Source of the DNA: Hyphococcus sp.
GTDB taxonomy: Bacteria; Pseudomonadota; Alphaproteobacteria; Caulobacterales; Parvularculaceae
Reading direction: 5' to 3'
Assembly: GCA_021776375.1 (NCBI GenBank)
Contig: JAJFGA010000042.1
Span: forward strand, 1-64,000
DNA: 64,000 nucleotides
Positions within the stretch are counted from its first letter, which is position 1, and each line of letters opens with the position of its first letter. The translations under genes were made by a program, and so were the position numbers. The notes under the pieces were generated by a model that was not told the origin of the DNA, searched no databases, and saw only the letters and a program-made list of their open reading frames with translations. This document shows, one piece after another, positions 53,890 to 62,935 of the stretch.

Positions 53890-54339
53890 CTAGTGGCCCG
53901 AACGCACGAGGCTCCATAATCCCCACGCGCCCCAAAGGGCGATTAGCGGCAAGACGATCCAGTAGGCAGCTTCAGCTTCTCCGGTCAGGTTCCAGCCCTC
54001 AGCGTCGCGCGCTGCGGCCACCGTCGCGAGGGATACGATTGGCCAATAGACAGTAATCCCGAGCGCGGCCGCGAGTATGATACGCGCCCATGCTTTGCCG
54101 ACAATATGTCCTGCCAAGCCGGCTGCGAGCAATGGAATATATGTCAGGAGATCTCCGACGGCAAAGCCGGTCCAAAACGCAACACCAACCTCCGTTATGC
54201 GTTCGGCCGATTCCTGCACGCCCATGGCAACGCCGAGTTCATAATCAAAAGCTGGAACGCCTTGCGCAATAAGAAGATATAACAACAACAACCATCCCGG
54301 CGCCTGAAGAAGCCAAAAGCTCGGTGTTTTTTGCTGCAT
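53890..54339 (-). CDS. Small polytopic membrane protein of unknown function
   Basis: A 149-residue protein with about four hydrophobic segments: WLLLLYLLIAQGVPAF, TYIPLLAAGLAGHIVG, IILAAALGITVYW and YWIVLPLIALWGAWGLW. The start is ATG 54339, with GGAG 8 nt upstream; the longer frame to 54444 is unlikely. No family recognised. It ends convergently with the histidine kinase gene, 11 nt apart. Confidence 0.65.
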   Translation of the reverse strand: MQQKTPSFWLLQAPGWLLLLYLLIAQGVPAFDYELGVAMGVQESAERITEVGVAFWTGFAVGDLLTYIPLLAAGLAGHIVGKAWARIILAAALGITVYWPIVSLATVAAARDAEGWNLTGEAEAAYWIVLPLIALWGAWGLWSLVRSGH

Positions 54340-54530
54340 AACAATTTCTCCTGCGTCTAAGCTTCGTAAAAGTATCGTGACGGCTTCGCTGACCCATTGA
54401 CGCAACGCAATGCGTTCAGTCTGGTTTTGAGCCACCCGGCACATATGATAACAGTATTCTCACCGAGTTCATTCCTGTATATTTGCGTGTGTATTTAAAG
54501 ACTTCCTAGTCAACTATGGAGGATCAATAA

Positions 54531-55334
54531 ATGTCTCATTTCGACCATACGTCGGCAAAGATTGCCGCATGGAACCTGGCCGGCTTCAACACCATTTCTC
54601 CCGAACGGCTTAAGCATCAGGTTGAAGGCCTGGCTATTCTCGATGCGGAGGTTGTAACGCTGGTGGAGGTTAAACCTTTTAGCCACATGCAAGATCTGGT
54701 CGACGGTCTCGCAGCGAAGGGATGCGAATATGAATTCGCCATGCTGCCGCAAACCAGCGATTTGAATATTGGCGTCCTGTTCAAGAGTGGCGTCGAGGCG
54801 ACGAATGCACGCTTTATCGACAATTCCGATCTTGGCGATCCGGGCAAACGCAAAGCGATGGTCGTTGATATGAAAGTCGGAAAATTCGACTTCACCCTCA
54901 TCACCGTTCATCTAAAATCTGGCAGAGGCGGCGACGAACAAAGAACCCGCGACGAACAGTGCAACATTATCGGACAGTTCATAACCGATCAGCGCGCCAA
55001 TTCTCGCGAGGACATCCTCTTAATGGGCGACTTCAATATGATCCCAGGCGAGGATGTGAGTAATTTCCATCACCTTGGCGGCGATGATCTTATGAATTTT
55101 CTGTCGTCCTGGGATTTGCAGGCGCGGTTTTCTCATATCCTTCCCGCCGGCCGCGCAAACCTTCTCGACGGGTTTGCGATCTCGCGCACCTATTCCACGG
55201 AATATATTCGCGGCAGCCTGCGGCTGTTTCCGATGCATTGGACGATGGATATGGGCCGGGAGAAATTTCGCACCGAAGTCTCGGATCACTTGCCGTTCGT
55301 GGCCTCGTTTAGAATTGATCGGTCCCGGGATTGA
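54531..55334 (+). CDS. Endonuclease/exonuclease/phosphatase-fold protein
   Basis: A 267-residue protein of the DNase I-like EEP superfamily. The N-terminal strand IAAWNLAGF (Asn-bearing) and TLVEVK glutamate site fit the metal-binding core. Further matches are TVHLKSGRGGDE, LLMGDFNMIPGED (the GDFN motif near residue 167) and the C-terminal SDHLPFVASF with the catalytic His near 258. It acts on phosphodiesters or sugar phosphates; the substrate cannot be told. GGAGG lies 7 nt before ATG. No signal peptide is visible. Confidence 0.88.
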   Translation: MSHFDHTSAKIAAWNLAGFNTISPERLKHQVEGLAILDAEVVTLVEVKPFSHMQDLVDGLAAKGCEYEFAMLPQTSDLNIGVLFKSGVEATNARFIDNSDLGDPGKRKAMVVDMKVGKFDFTLITVHLKSGRGGDEQRTRDEQCNIIGQFITDQRANSREDILLMGDFNMIPGEDVSNFHHLGGDDLMNFLSSWDLQARFSHILPAGRANLLDGFAISRTYSTEYIRGSLRLFPMHWTMDMGREKFRTEVSDHLPFVASFRIDRSRD

Positions 55335-55354
55335 TTAGCGCTTATTAAGTCGCC

Positions 55355-56509
55355 TCAAGGTTTCATCGCATCTTGCGCTGCACGAAACGCGGTCGCGAGC
55401 GCGCTTTCAGGCGTCTCATAGAGCTTGGCGGCAACCCTTCCCTCGCCTGGCGCCGGTACAGCAATTTCATATTCCTTCGCCCCCACCGGCCGCGCAACAT
55501 CAGCAAACGCGACCACCCGTTTGATCGCCGGCGACCAGGCGCAACTGGTGACGCGCCCGACCGGCTTGCCGCCGGCATAAACCGCCGCGCCCGGCATTGA
55601 GCGTTCATCATCAACCGACAGGGTGACCAAGCGTCGTTCAGGCTGGCTCGCGACATAGCGCAAACCTCGGCGACCATTGTACCAACCGCGATCAAGCGGC
55701 GCCAAATGCGGCAGTCCGATCTCCGCCGGCGTGCGCCGCGTCGCCGTACCCGGATGATCGGCGGCGACAAAATCCACACCTGGTCGCGGCGCGCCGCTTT
55801 CAATGCGCAAAATTTCCATTGCATCAAGCCCGATCGGCCCGGCCTTGCCGCGTCGCACCAGCCGTTCCCAGATGGTCAATGCATCAGCGGCGGGAAAGAT
55901 TAACTCAACGCCCGCAAGCGCGCCAAACTGGATCGGCCTCGCCGCAGTTTCAACACCGCGCACCACCGCCGAAGCGGCGACATCTTCGCCTGGCATTTTC
56001 ATGCCCGCTGCGCCCAAAACTTCGCTCGCGCGCGGACCGAACACGCCGATCGCCGCAACCGCCTCGCAAATATCCTCACCCAGCGCATCAACACCGCGCG
56101 CGCCAAGCTGCAACCGTCGCGCATGCGCTGTCGGGGTGGTGAGCAAAAACAAGTCGTCAGACAGGCGCGAGACCTCCGCAAGATCGAGAACGCCGCCGTC
56201 GCCATCAAGAATTAACCCACGCGCGCTTTCGCCAACGCCAAGCCGCGGCGCCGGTGCGGTGGTGATGCGCGACAAAAACTGCGCCGCTTCGGGCCCGCGC
56301 ACGGCCCAGCGCGACAAGGCGCCAAGGTCTGCAATCGCGGCTGAGTTTTTCGCCGCGTGATATTCCTTTTCCACCGAAGTAAAGACCCGCGCCAGCGACC
56401 AGCCATTGACCGAAGTCCAAATATTGGCCTCGCTCGCGGACGCGGCCGCTGCATAGAGTGGGGTTGCGCGCGGGCTATCGACGATCACATCTTCAGCGGG
56501 GAAAATCAT
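55355..56509 (-). CDS. GcvT/aminomethyltransferase-like folate-dependent protein
   Basis: A 384-residue protein of the glycine-cleavage T-protein family. The N-terminal AIADLGALSRWAVRGPEAAQFLSRI, ARGLILDGDGGVLDL (the place of the usual catalytic aspartate loop) and EDICEAVAAIGVFGPRASEVL match its first domain. GLDAMEILRIESGAPRPGVDF is the classical Gly-Leu-x-x-x-x-x-LRxExG signature. The C-terminal barrel has GKPVGRVTSCAWSPAIK. It would transfer a one-carbon unit to tetrahydrofolate. It is the last gene of a four-gene operon, overlapping the second flavoprotein by 4 nt. ATG 56509 is chosen. Confidence 0.85.
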   Translation of the reverse strand: MIFPAEDVIVDSPRATPLYAAAASASEANIWTSVNGWSLARVFTSVEKEYHAAKNSAAIADLGALSRWAVRGPEAAQFLSRITTAPAPRLGVGESARGLILDGDGGVLDLAEVSRLSDDLFLLTTPTAHARRLQLGARGVDALGEDICEAVAAIGVFGPRASEVLGAAGMKMPGEDVAASAVVRGVETAARPIQFGALAGVELIFPAADALTIWERLVRRGKAGPIGLDAMEILRIESGAPRPGVDFVAADHPGTATRRTPAEIGLPHLAPLDRGWYNGRRGLRYVASQPERRLVTLSVDDERSMPGAAVYAGGKPVGRVTSCAWSPAIKRVVAFADVARPVGAKEYEIAVPAPGEGRVAAKLYETPESALATAFRAAQDAMKP

Positions 56510-58077
56510 GCCGCGCGGCCTCCGCGCTTGGCCTCGAAGAGCGCCGCTTTCGCGGCCATGCGGCCGGCGGCGCAGGAAAGCCCGGCGCCAATGCGCGCCT
56601 CGCGCCCGCAAAAATATAGCCCGCCGACATAACCGGCCGAGCCGGCGACCCGCGCCAGCGCGACTTGCTCTATGATGCTCGGCGGGGCGGTGTAATCTTG
56701 CGCCGGCGTGCCGGTTGATTTTGCAATGTCGCTCGCCAACCGCAATGCGCGCGCCTTGATCCGGTCTTCGATGTCGGGCGCAAATTTTTCAATATTGGCG
56801 AGAATGTTTTTTTCAATCTCCGCGCGGCGATCAGCGCCTGGATTTTCATCAAACGGCAAGGGATGCGCAATCGCCGACAGAAGTTGCGTCTTATCACCGC
56901 CGGCCTCTTCATCAAGGACATCCGGGAACACCGCTTCAATCATCAAATCGCTCGGCACGCGGCCTGCGCGGGCATCAGCAAACGCCCGGCGCAAGGCTTC
57001 AGGCGGCGGCGCATAAACCAGGCGCCGGTTCATATGACCCCGGGTTTTCTCATCGCGCGCTACGCCTTTCAGGGCAAGATGCAGATGCCCGCTCGAAAGC
57101 TGTGGCGTGGGCGCCATGATTGCACGCTGAAATCCTATATCGATATTGGCGGCGCCGATCATCTCCATAAAGACCCGTCGCGCGGCGCCAGCAGCGACAA
57201 TAATCGGCGCACGAATTTGTCCGCCACCCTCAAGCTCCACTCCGGCGGCGTGGTCTTGCTCAATCAATATGGAGGCGACGCCGGTCGCTGCGCGAATATC
57301 GACCTTGGCCGCTTGCGCCGCGCGGCGCAGCGCCGTCACCACCGCAACCGCGCCCCCCTGAGGGTAAGCGCAAGCGCCCTGAAGCCCGGCGATTTCTCCC
57401 GACCAGCGGCGTATTAGCGTCATGAAACTGAACGGCTCATGCGGCGCAGCGGCGGAGCGAAACCCCGCTTCAGACAACAGCGCCGTCTTTAAGGGGCCGT
57501 CAGGCAGATAGGCATCGAGCACCTCTTGCGCCGGGGCGAGGGAAAAGAAATTTAACCGCGCCGCCAAAGCGCGCGGGGCCGCGCGCATCGCCTTTTCAAT
57601 ATCGCTTGCCGGCGCCGCCGCGGCCTCAAACCCCGGTCGACAGAACGCGGCCGCCTCAAACACTTCGGTGATAAATTTCTGAAACGCCGGGCCCGCCTCT
57701 TCGTCGTCAAACGCCGCCGCCGCCATTTGTAAATCGCCGCCAAGCTGCAAGGTCTCGCCGTCTTCAAAGAAATAGGCCGTATCAAGACAACGCGCAGCGT
57801 AGGACACGCCATGGCGGTATAGATCGAGATCGGCGATGACGGCGGGGTCGAGAATGGAAATCAGATGTTCACCGTCAACATAGCTTTGCCCCGGACTTAA
57901 CTCACGCGCACACACCGCGCCGCCGATCTCAACGCCAGCCTCCAGCAAAATCGTGTTGTAGCCAGCGCGGCCAAGATAGGCGGCGGCCGTCAGTCCTTCC
58001 GCATCAGCGCCGATGACAATCGCGTCAATCCCGCCCTCGATGCGTCCGGCGCCAGGTTTATTTTCAACGTCACTCAC
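56506..58077 (-). CDS. FAD-dependent oxidoreductase, phytoene desaturase-like (second of a tandem pair)
   Basis: A 523-residue flavoprotein. The dinucleotide-binding loop reads VIGADAEGLTAAAYLGRAGY instead of GxGxxG, followed by LLEAGVEIGGAV. The FAD C-terminal motif GLYFCGREARIGAGLSCAAGRMAA fits the phytoene dehydrogenase/carotenoid isomerase superfamily (key part CGREARIGAGLS). Start GTG 58077 overlaps the stop of the upstream flavoprotein by 8 nt; the longer frame to 58182 is within that gene. Substrate unknown. It lies in the glnE-FAD-FAD-GcvT gene run. Confidence 0.85.
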   Translation of the reverse strand: MSDVENKPGAGRIEGGIDAIVIGADAEGLTAAAYLGRAGYNTILLEAGVEIGGAVCARELSPGQSYVDGEHLISILDPAVIADLDLYRHGVSYAARCLDTAYFFEDGETLQLGGDLQMAAAAFDDEEAGPAFQKFITEVFEAAAFCRPGFEAAAAPASDIEKAMRAAPRALAARLNFFSLAPAQEVLDAYLPDGPLKTALLSEAGFRSAAAPHEPFSFMTLIRRWSGEIAGLQGACAYPQGGAVAVVTALRRAAQAAKVDIRAATGVASILIEQDHAAGVELEGGGQIRAPIIVAAGAARRVFMEMIGAANIDIGFQRAIMAPTPQLSSGHLHLALKGVARDEKTRGHMNRRLVYAPPPEALRRAFADARAGRVPSDLMIEAVFPDVLDEEAGGDKTQLLSAIAHPLPFDENPGADRRAEIEKNILANIEKFAPDIEDRIKARALRLASDIAKSTGTPAQDYTAPPSIIEQVALARVAGSAGYVGGLYFCGREARIGAGLSCAAGRMAAKAALFEAKRGGRAA

Positions 58078-59413
58078 CGGCAAGCACCCTGTCGACCAGC
58101 CGCACCGCCGCCGCGACAGCATTGTGTCGGTTCGGCTGTACAATGACGTTCTCATTATCTGCAAAGCCCGATCCCGCAACAATTGGCGGCCGGTCTGGCG
58201 AGATTGCGCCGATCACTTCTATTTTTGTTTTGCGGACATTGGCGGAAAATTCCGGAATGCGGCGCGCCAGCTGATCGATCATACGCCGCGCCGTCGCCTG
58301 ACGATCCTGCCCGGTCCATTCACGCCAGCCATCGTCATCGCGAAACGCCGCCGGGCAATAGGCCGTTCGGACAAGGACGTCGCCGTTGGCCGCATATTCA
58401 AATTCAACCGGCAAGTTCTCGGGCAGGCGCCCGTCCAGCGCAGCCTCGCGCGCAACTTGTAAATCGCCGACGCCATCAAGAACTTGAAACACCGCCTTGT
58501 CGTTCTGCGCTGCCGGCGGCATTGGTCTTTTGAGGGCGATGCGCAACACCGCCGTCGCCGCGCCATGTCCCGCCAATGGACAGACCGAGGCGCGCATGCC
58601 GGCTTTTTGCGCCGCGCCAGGCGATGCGAACAACACATAGCGAGTTTTTATCTTCTCGCCATCGGCAAGGCTGACGACGACATGCCGGGCGCCATCGCGC
58701 GCAATCTCAGTGAGGTCTTTGGTGAAAAATTCAACGCCGCTATCCTTGCAAGCCGTCTCCAGCGTCGACAGTAGAGACGGCCCATCCTCATCAGGGCGCA
58801 CCCGCCAGGCATGGTCGTCAAAGAATTCAGACAAGGCCAGCGCAGAACCGGGCTCGCCGCCGCCAAGACCCGTTGGGCCGAGCGCATGGGCGGCGATGTG
58901 GGTTTTTAACGCATCATCGCCGAGATAATCATTAAGCGCTGCGGCGCAGGAACCGGTTGCCTGGCCAAGCGCGGCGCAGTCGCGCACGCCGCCGCTGAAC
59001 AGGGAAAATCCGGCGGCGCCATTTTTAGGGGCCATGGTCGCGGCATCGCGCAGCTTTCGTCCGGCCTCAAGCGCCTTCATCTCATCAACAAAATCCGCCC
59101 ACAGAAGATGATCCGCCTTATCGTTTTGAGCCAGCAGCGCTTTGGTCTCGCGCACGCCCTCATAGGTGGTCACCGTCGCGCCATCCGGACCCAGCGTCAC
59201 CCGGGCGCTGACCCGTTCAAGGGACAATCCATATTCATGGAGGTCAAGCCGGCGCCAGACAAAATTCGGCATGTCGCAATAGGTCGCCGCCATGTTCTTT
59301 CGTTTTCGAGGGCGAATGATCGCGACCGATGCGCCCGAGCGCGCGGCGACCGCCGCCGCCGAGAAGCTTGCCTCGTCAGCGCCGATCACCGTTAAATCAA
59401 ATATCGCTGTCAT
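58070..59413 (-). CDS. FAD-dependent oxidoreductase, phytoene desaturase-like (first of a tandem pair)
   Basis: A 447-residue protein related to the next gene. Its dinucleotide-binding loop VIGADEASFSAAAVAARSG has lost all but the first of the usual glycines (GADEAS), more degenerate than its partner. The AIIRPRKRK turn and the C-terminal PPIVAGSGFADNENVIVQPNRHNAVAAAVRLVDRVL keep the fold (key part GSGFADNENVI). FAD binding may be weak or provided with the partner; a heterodimer is plausible. It begins 17 nt after glnE ends. Substrate unknown. Confidence 0.78.
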   Translation of the reverse strand: MTAIFDLTVIGADEASFSAAAVAARSGASVAIIRPRKRKNMAATYCDMPNFVWRRLDLHEYGLSLERVSARVTLGPDGATVTTYEGVRETKALLAQNDKADHLLWADFVDEMKALEAGRKLRDAATMAPKNGAAGFSLFSGGVRDCAALGQATGSCAAALNDYLGDDALKTHIAAHALGPTGLGGGEPGSALALSEFFDDHAWRVRPDEDGPSLLSTLETACKDSGVEFFTKDLTEIARDGARHVVVSLADGEKIKTRYVLFASPGAAQKAGMRASVCPLAGHGAATAVLRIALKRPMPPAAQNDKAVFQVLDGVGDLQVAREAALDGRLPENLPVEFEYAANGDVLVRTAYCPAAFRDDDGWREWTGQDRQATARRMIDQLARRIPEFSANVRKTKIEVIGAISPDRPPIVAGSGFADNENVIVQPNRHNAVAAAVRLVDRVLAGE

Positions 59414-59430
59414 CAGTGCTCGGTTCGCCG

Positions 59431-62334
59431 CTAAGGGCTCGGGTTCAATTTAATCACGCTACGATAGATTTCCGCCACCGCCGACTGCCGCCGGATTAAA
59501 TTACGCTCAGCATCTTCAATCACCGCCGCGCCGCAAAGCGAGGCCATGTGCGCAGTCAGCATCTCACCAGCTCCGTCGGGTGCAAAAATTCCGCCCGTCG
59601 CCGCCCGGGCGCCATGCAGCACCGCATCGAACAAGCCTTGCGCGTCGCTGAGAGCGCTTGCATCTTTATCATTCAGCTCTCCCCTCTCCGCAAACCATTT
59701 CACCGCATCCGCAGTCGCGCGTGGCGGCGGGCCAAAATCCTCGCCCGTCGCGAGCGCCAGATATTGGCAGATAAAGGCAATATCGGTGAGCCCGCCTAAG
59801 ATATTCTTTACATCCCATGGGCTTTTGCCCGGCTTAGCGTCAAGCAAACGCCGGCGCATGTCGTTAACATCTTCGGCGATCCTGGCGCGCTCGCGGGGGC
59901 GGCGCAGAATGTGCTCAATTTCCGTATCGATGCTGGCGGCGAGCGCATCCGGCGCGGTGATGATCCGGGCCCGGGTCAGCGCCATCTGCTCCCACGTCCA
60001 GGCGTCTTTTTCGTAATATTGGCGGAACGCCGACAGGCTGACCGCGGCGGGGCCGGCGCGACCGGACGGGCGCAACTGCATATCAACGTCGTAAAGCGCG
60101 CCTTCCGGGGTCGCGGCCGAGAGCGCGGTGATGATGCGGCGGACGAGACGGGTGAAATAGTCGCTCGCCTGTAAAGCTCGGCGACCATCCGAGACGGCCT
60201 CCGCCGGCGCGTCATAGATGAACATCAAATCAATATCCGACGTCGCCGTCATCTGCCGGCTGCCGAGCCTGCCGAGACAGACAATGGCCAGCGCGCCGTC
60301 GATGCTTCCGTGCGCGGTGCACATTTCCTGTTGCGCTACTGGCGCCAGCGCAACGATGCAGGCCTCGGCGATGGCGCTGAAATGCGCGGCCGCCTGTTGC
60401 GGCGGGCAGAGCCCCGTTGCGAGTTGAGCGGCGATGGGGAATTTGTGCTCACCCGCCCAGCGACGGGTCAGATTAAGCGCGTCTTCAAAACCGTCGGCGG
60501 TGCGCAAAACCTCTTCCAGTGCAGATGCATAATTCCCCAGCGATGGCGGCGGCGCGGCCAGTCCGGTCTCAATAAAGCCTTCTACGATGTTGATGCGCTG
60601 CGACAGTTGACGCCCGAGAAACGGAGAAGTCGTCATGATCCGGATTAACACGTCGAACAAAGCCAGATTATTGACCAGCAGCGAAAATACCTGAACACCC
60701 GATGGCAGATTGGCGAGAAAATCGGCAAACGCAAAAAACGCATCGTCAGGATTGCCAGCCTTCGACAACGCTTCCAAGAGCGGGTTCATCAGCTTGGTAA
60801 GGAGAAGCCGTGCGCGTTCTGTTCGCGTGGCGCGCATGCCGCCGGCATGCCAACGGCGGATCGCCGTGCAGACTTCGCCCGCGCGTTGAAAGCCAAGCCC
60901 TTCAAGCGTCGCTATCGTCGCCGGATCGTTCTCCACCCCGGTGAACATCAGGGGGCCGATGGCTTGCCTCTCAGAAGTCTTGTCGCGGAACAACTCATCA
61001 TAGCGCCGCTCTACGCGGGCGAGCGTTTCTACAAGCTTTCGCCTCAAGGCGGCAGCGTCTGCCTCACCGGTGAAGCATGCAAGCCGTTCAATTGCGGCTG
61101 CGTCCGCCGGGATGCGATGGGTCTGCTCGTCATTGATCATTTGCAGGCGGTGTTCAACCATGCGCAGATAGCGATAGGCGGCAGATAATTCATCGCGCAC
61201 CGCATTACTGATATGACCTTTCGCGGCGAGCCCGGCCAGCGCTTCCAGCGTCCGGCGACTGCGCAGCGCCGGGTTCTTGCCGCCTAGGATTAATTGTTGG
61301 GTTTGAACATAGAATTCAATCTCGCGGATGCCGCCGCGGCCGAGCTTGATGTCATGGCCTTCAAATTCAATCCTCGCACCACCTTTGGCCGACTGGATTT
61401 GCCGCTTGACCGCATGGACGTCCTCGATGGTCGCGAAGTCGAGATGCTTGCGCCACACAAACGGGCGCAATGATTTTAAAAACCGGGCCCCGACGGCGAT
61501 ATCGCCAGCCGCTGCGCGCGCCTTGATATAGGCCATGCGTTCCCAGTTCTGGCCATAGGCCTCATAGTAGGCCTCCGCCGCCTGCATGGAAATCGCCAGT
61601 GCGGAAACGCCGGGATCGGGCCGCAGCCGTAAGTCCGTACGGAAAACATATCCGTCCGGCGTTTGTGTTTGCAGTAAATGAACCATTTCACGCGCCGCTT
61701 TGACCGCGCCGGTCTGGGCTTCGCTGCTGGTCGCATATCCCATCGCCTGATGGTCGAACACCAAAACCAGATCAATGTCGCTGGAATAATTTAACTCCTC
61801 GCCGCCATGCTTGCCCATCGCCAGGACTGCTATGCCGCGGGGCCCGTGTTCAAGCGTTGCGTGGGCGGCGGCGGCGCAAAGCGCGGCGTTGACGGCGGCG
61901 TCGGCGAAGGTCGAGACCGCGCCGGCCGCCTCCATCACCGTCCAGACGCCAGCAATATCGGCCAGTGCAATCGTTAGCGCGGCTTCATCTTTCGCCCGGC
62001 GCAAAATTTTGATCTGCTCGGCTTGGCTATCAGTGGCGCCCGCTTTAGCCGCCGTCTCACAAGCGCGCTCCAGCATACGGCGCGGCGTCGCGTGCAAAAT
62101 TTCGATCACCAGCGCGAAGTCGCGCGCCATCAGCCGGAAGATATAGGGCGAGCAACCAGCAACGCCTTCTACCAGCGCACGCTCGCGCGGCTTCAGCCGA
62201 TCGAATACCGCGCCAACCCCGTCGCGCAAGCGTTGCCCCGCATCCGGATCATGCGGGCTCGGCGTAGACTTAATCGCCTCGCCCAGCATCGCTTCACCCG
62301 GAGTTTTTTCACGCGTCATCAATCCGGATTTCAT
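59431..62334 (-). CDS. glnE: Bifunctional glutamine synthetase adenylyltransferase/deadenylyltransferase
   Basis: A 967-residue enzyme that adenylylates and deadenylylates glutamine synthetase in response to nitrogen status. It has two nucleotidyltransferase domains: GKHGGEELNYSSDIDLVLVFD near residue 170 (deadenylylation half) and LGRLGSRQMTATSDIDLMFIYD near 700 (adenylylation half), each with the paired aspartates (quoted key parts GGEELNYSSDIDL and TATSDIDLMF). GIREIEFYVQTQQLILGG and DVKNILGGLTDIAFICQYL are the domain-specific segments. ATG 62334 is preferred over GTG 62337. An intrinsic terminator separates it from HU upstream. Confidence 0.96.
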   Translation of the reverse strand: MKSGLMTREKTPGEAMLGEAIKSTPSPHDPDAGQRLRDGVGAVFDRLKPRERALVEGVAGCSPYIFRLMARDFALVIEILHATPRRMLERACETAAKAGATDSQAEQIKILRRAKDEAALTIALADIAGVWTVMEAAGAVSTFADAAVNAALCAAAAHATLEHGPRGIAVLAMGKHGGEELNYSSDIDLVLVFDHQAMGYATSSEAQTGAVKAAREMVHLLQTQTPDGYVFRTDLRLRPDPGVSALAISMQAAEAYYEAYGQNWERMAYIKARAAAGDIAVGARFLKSLRPFVWRKHLDFATIEDVHAVKRQIQSAKGGARIEFEGHDIKLGRGGIREIEFYVQTQQLILGGKNPALRSRRTLEALAGLAAKGHISNAVRDELSAAYRYLRMVEHRLQMINDEQTHRIPADAAAIERLACFTGEADAAALRRKLVETLARVERRYDELFRDKTSERQAIGPLMFTGVENDPATIATLEGLGFQRAGEVCTAIRRWHAGGMRATRTERARLLLTKLMNPLLEALSKAGNPDDAFFAFADFLANLPSGVQVFSLLVNNLALFDVLIRIMTTSPFLGRQLSQRINIVEGFIETGLAAPPPSLGNYASALEEVLRTADGFEDALNLTRRWAGEHKFPIAAQLATGLCPPQQAAAHFSAIAEACIVALAPVAQQEMCTAHGSIDGALAIVCLGRLGSRQMTATSDIDLMFIYDAPAEAVSDGRRALQASDYFTRLVRRIITALSAATPEGALYDVDMQLRPSGRAGPAAVSLSAFRQYYEKDAWTWEQMALTRARIITAPDALAASIDTEIEHILRRPRERARIAEDVNDMRRRLLDAKPGKSPWDVKNILGGLTDIAFICQYLALATGEDFGPPPRATADAVKWFAERGELNDKDASALSDAQGLFDAVLHGARAATGGIFAPDGAGEMLTAHMASLCGAAVIEDAERNLIRRQSAVAEIYRSVIKLNPSP

Positions 62335-62371
62335 CACGCTCCGGCAAAGAAGGCTAGAGAGGCGTACATAA

Positions 62372-62408
62372 AAAAACCGCCGCTCGGCGAAAACCGGCGG
62401 CGGTTTTT
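62372..62408 (-). terminator. Bidirectional intrinsic terminator after HU
   Basis: AAAAACCGCCG (62372-62382) and CGGCGGTTTTT (62398-62408) form a perfect 11-bp stem with a 15-nt loop. On the minus strand it is followed by a run of T. It lies between hup and glnE and ends the hup transcript, 73 nt after the hup stop. Confidence 0.85.
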
Positions 62409-62480
62409 AGTCAGCCCAACAGGGCGACCATGTTCATGGGTTGAGGGCAAAGGCCCCGCGACCCAAACCCTAGGCTTGTG

Positions 62481-62765
62481 CTAGCAACCCGCAGCGCCTT
62501 TCAGGTAAGACGACGGACGGAAGCGCAGGCTCTTGGAGGCTTTGATTTTGATCTCTTCGCCCGTACGCGGGTTGCGGCCCTTGCGTGCGGAGCGTTTTGA
62601 AATCATGAAAGTACCAAACGTACCGATGGTGTATTTGCCATCTTTCTTGGCGCGTTTCAGGCCGCTTTCGATTTCACCGAAAACAAGTTCGACAACGCGT
62701 TTTGCTTCGGCGTTGCTCATGTCGCCGGTTTTCGCAACATTGGCGATAAATTCAGCTTTGCTCAT
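62481..62765 (-). CDS. hup: HU-family DNA-binding protein
   Basis: A 94-residue histone-like protein. MSKAEFIANVAK, the FGEIESGLKRAKKDGKYTIGTFGTF core (key part GTFGTF), ARKGRNPRTGEEIKIKAS (the DNA-wrapping beta arm with the conserved RNPxTGE) and LRFRPSSYLKGA are the HU features. It bends and compacts DNA and acts as a dimer. The AAGGA sequence 7 nt before the ATG is strong. A clear terminator follows. Confidence 0.95.
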   Translation of the reverse strand: MSKAEFIANVAKTGDMSNAEAKRVVELVFGEIESGLKRAKKDGKYTIGTFGTFMISKRSARKGRNPRTGEEIKIKASKSLRFRPSSYLKGAAGC

Positions 62766-62935
62766 GACAGGTTCCTTAAGTTTAAGTCGCAGAAAAAATG
62801 ATGCACCCGGTTACCAAATAGATGGCCATCGTGGCCGACGGCGCGAAATCACCAAGAACTGATTTCCTGTTCTCCGCAAGGGCAAATCTTCTATGAAAGC
62901 CTGTTTTTTGTTGGCGAATTTGAAAGGCTGCAACG

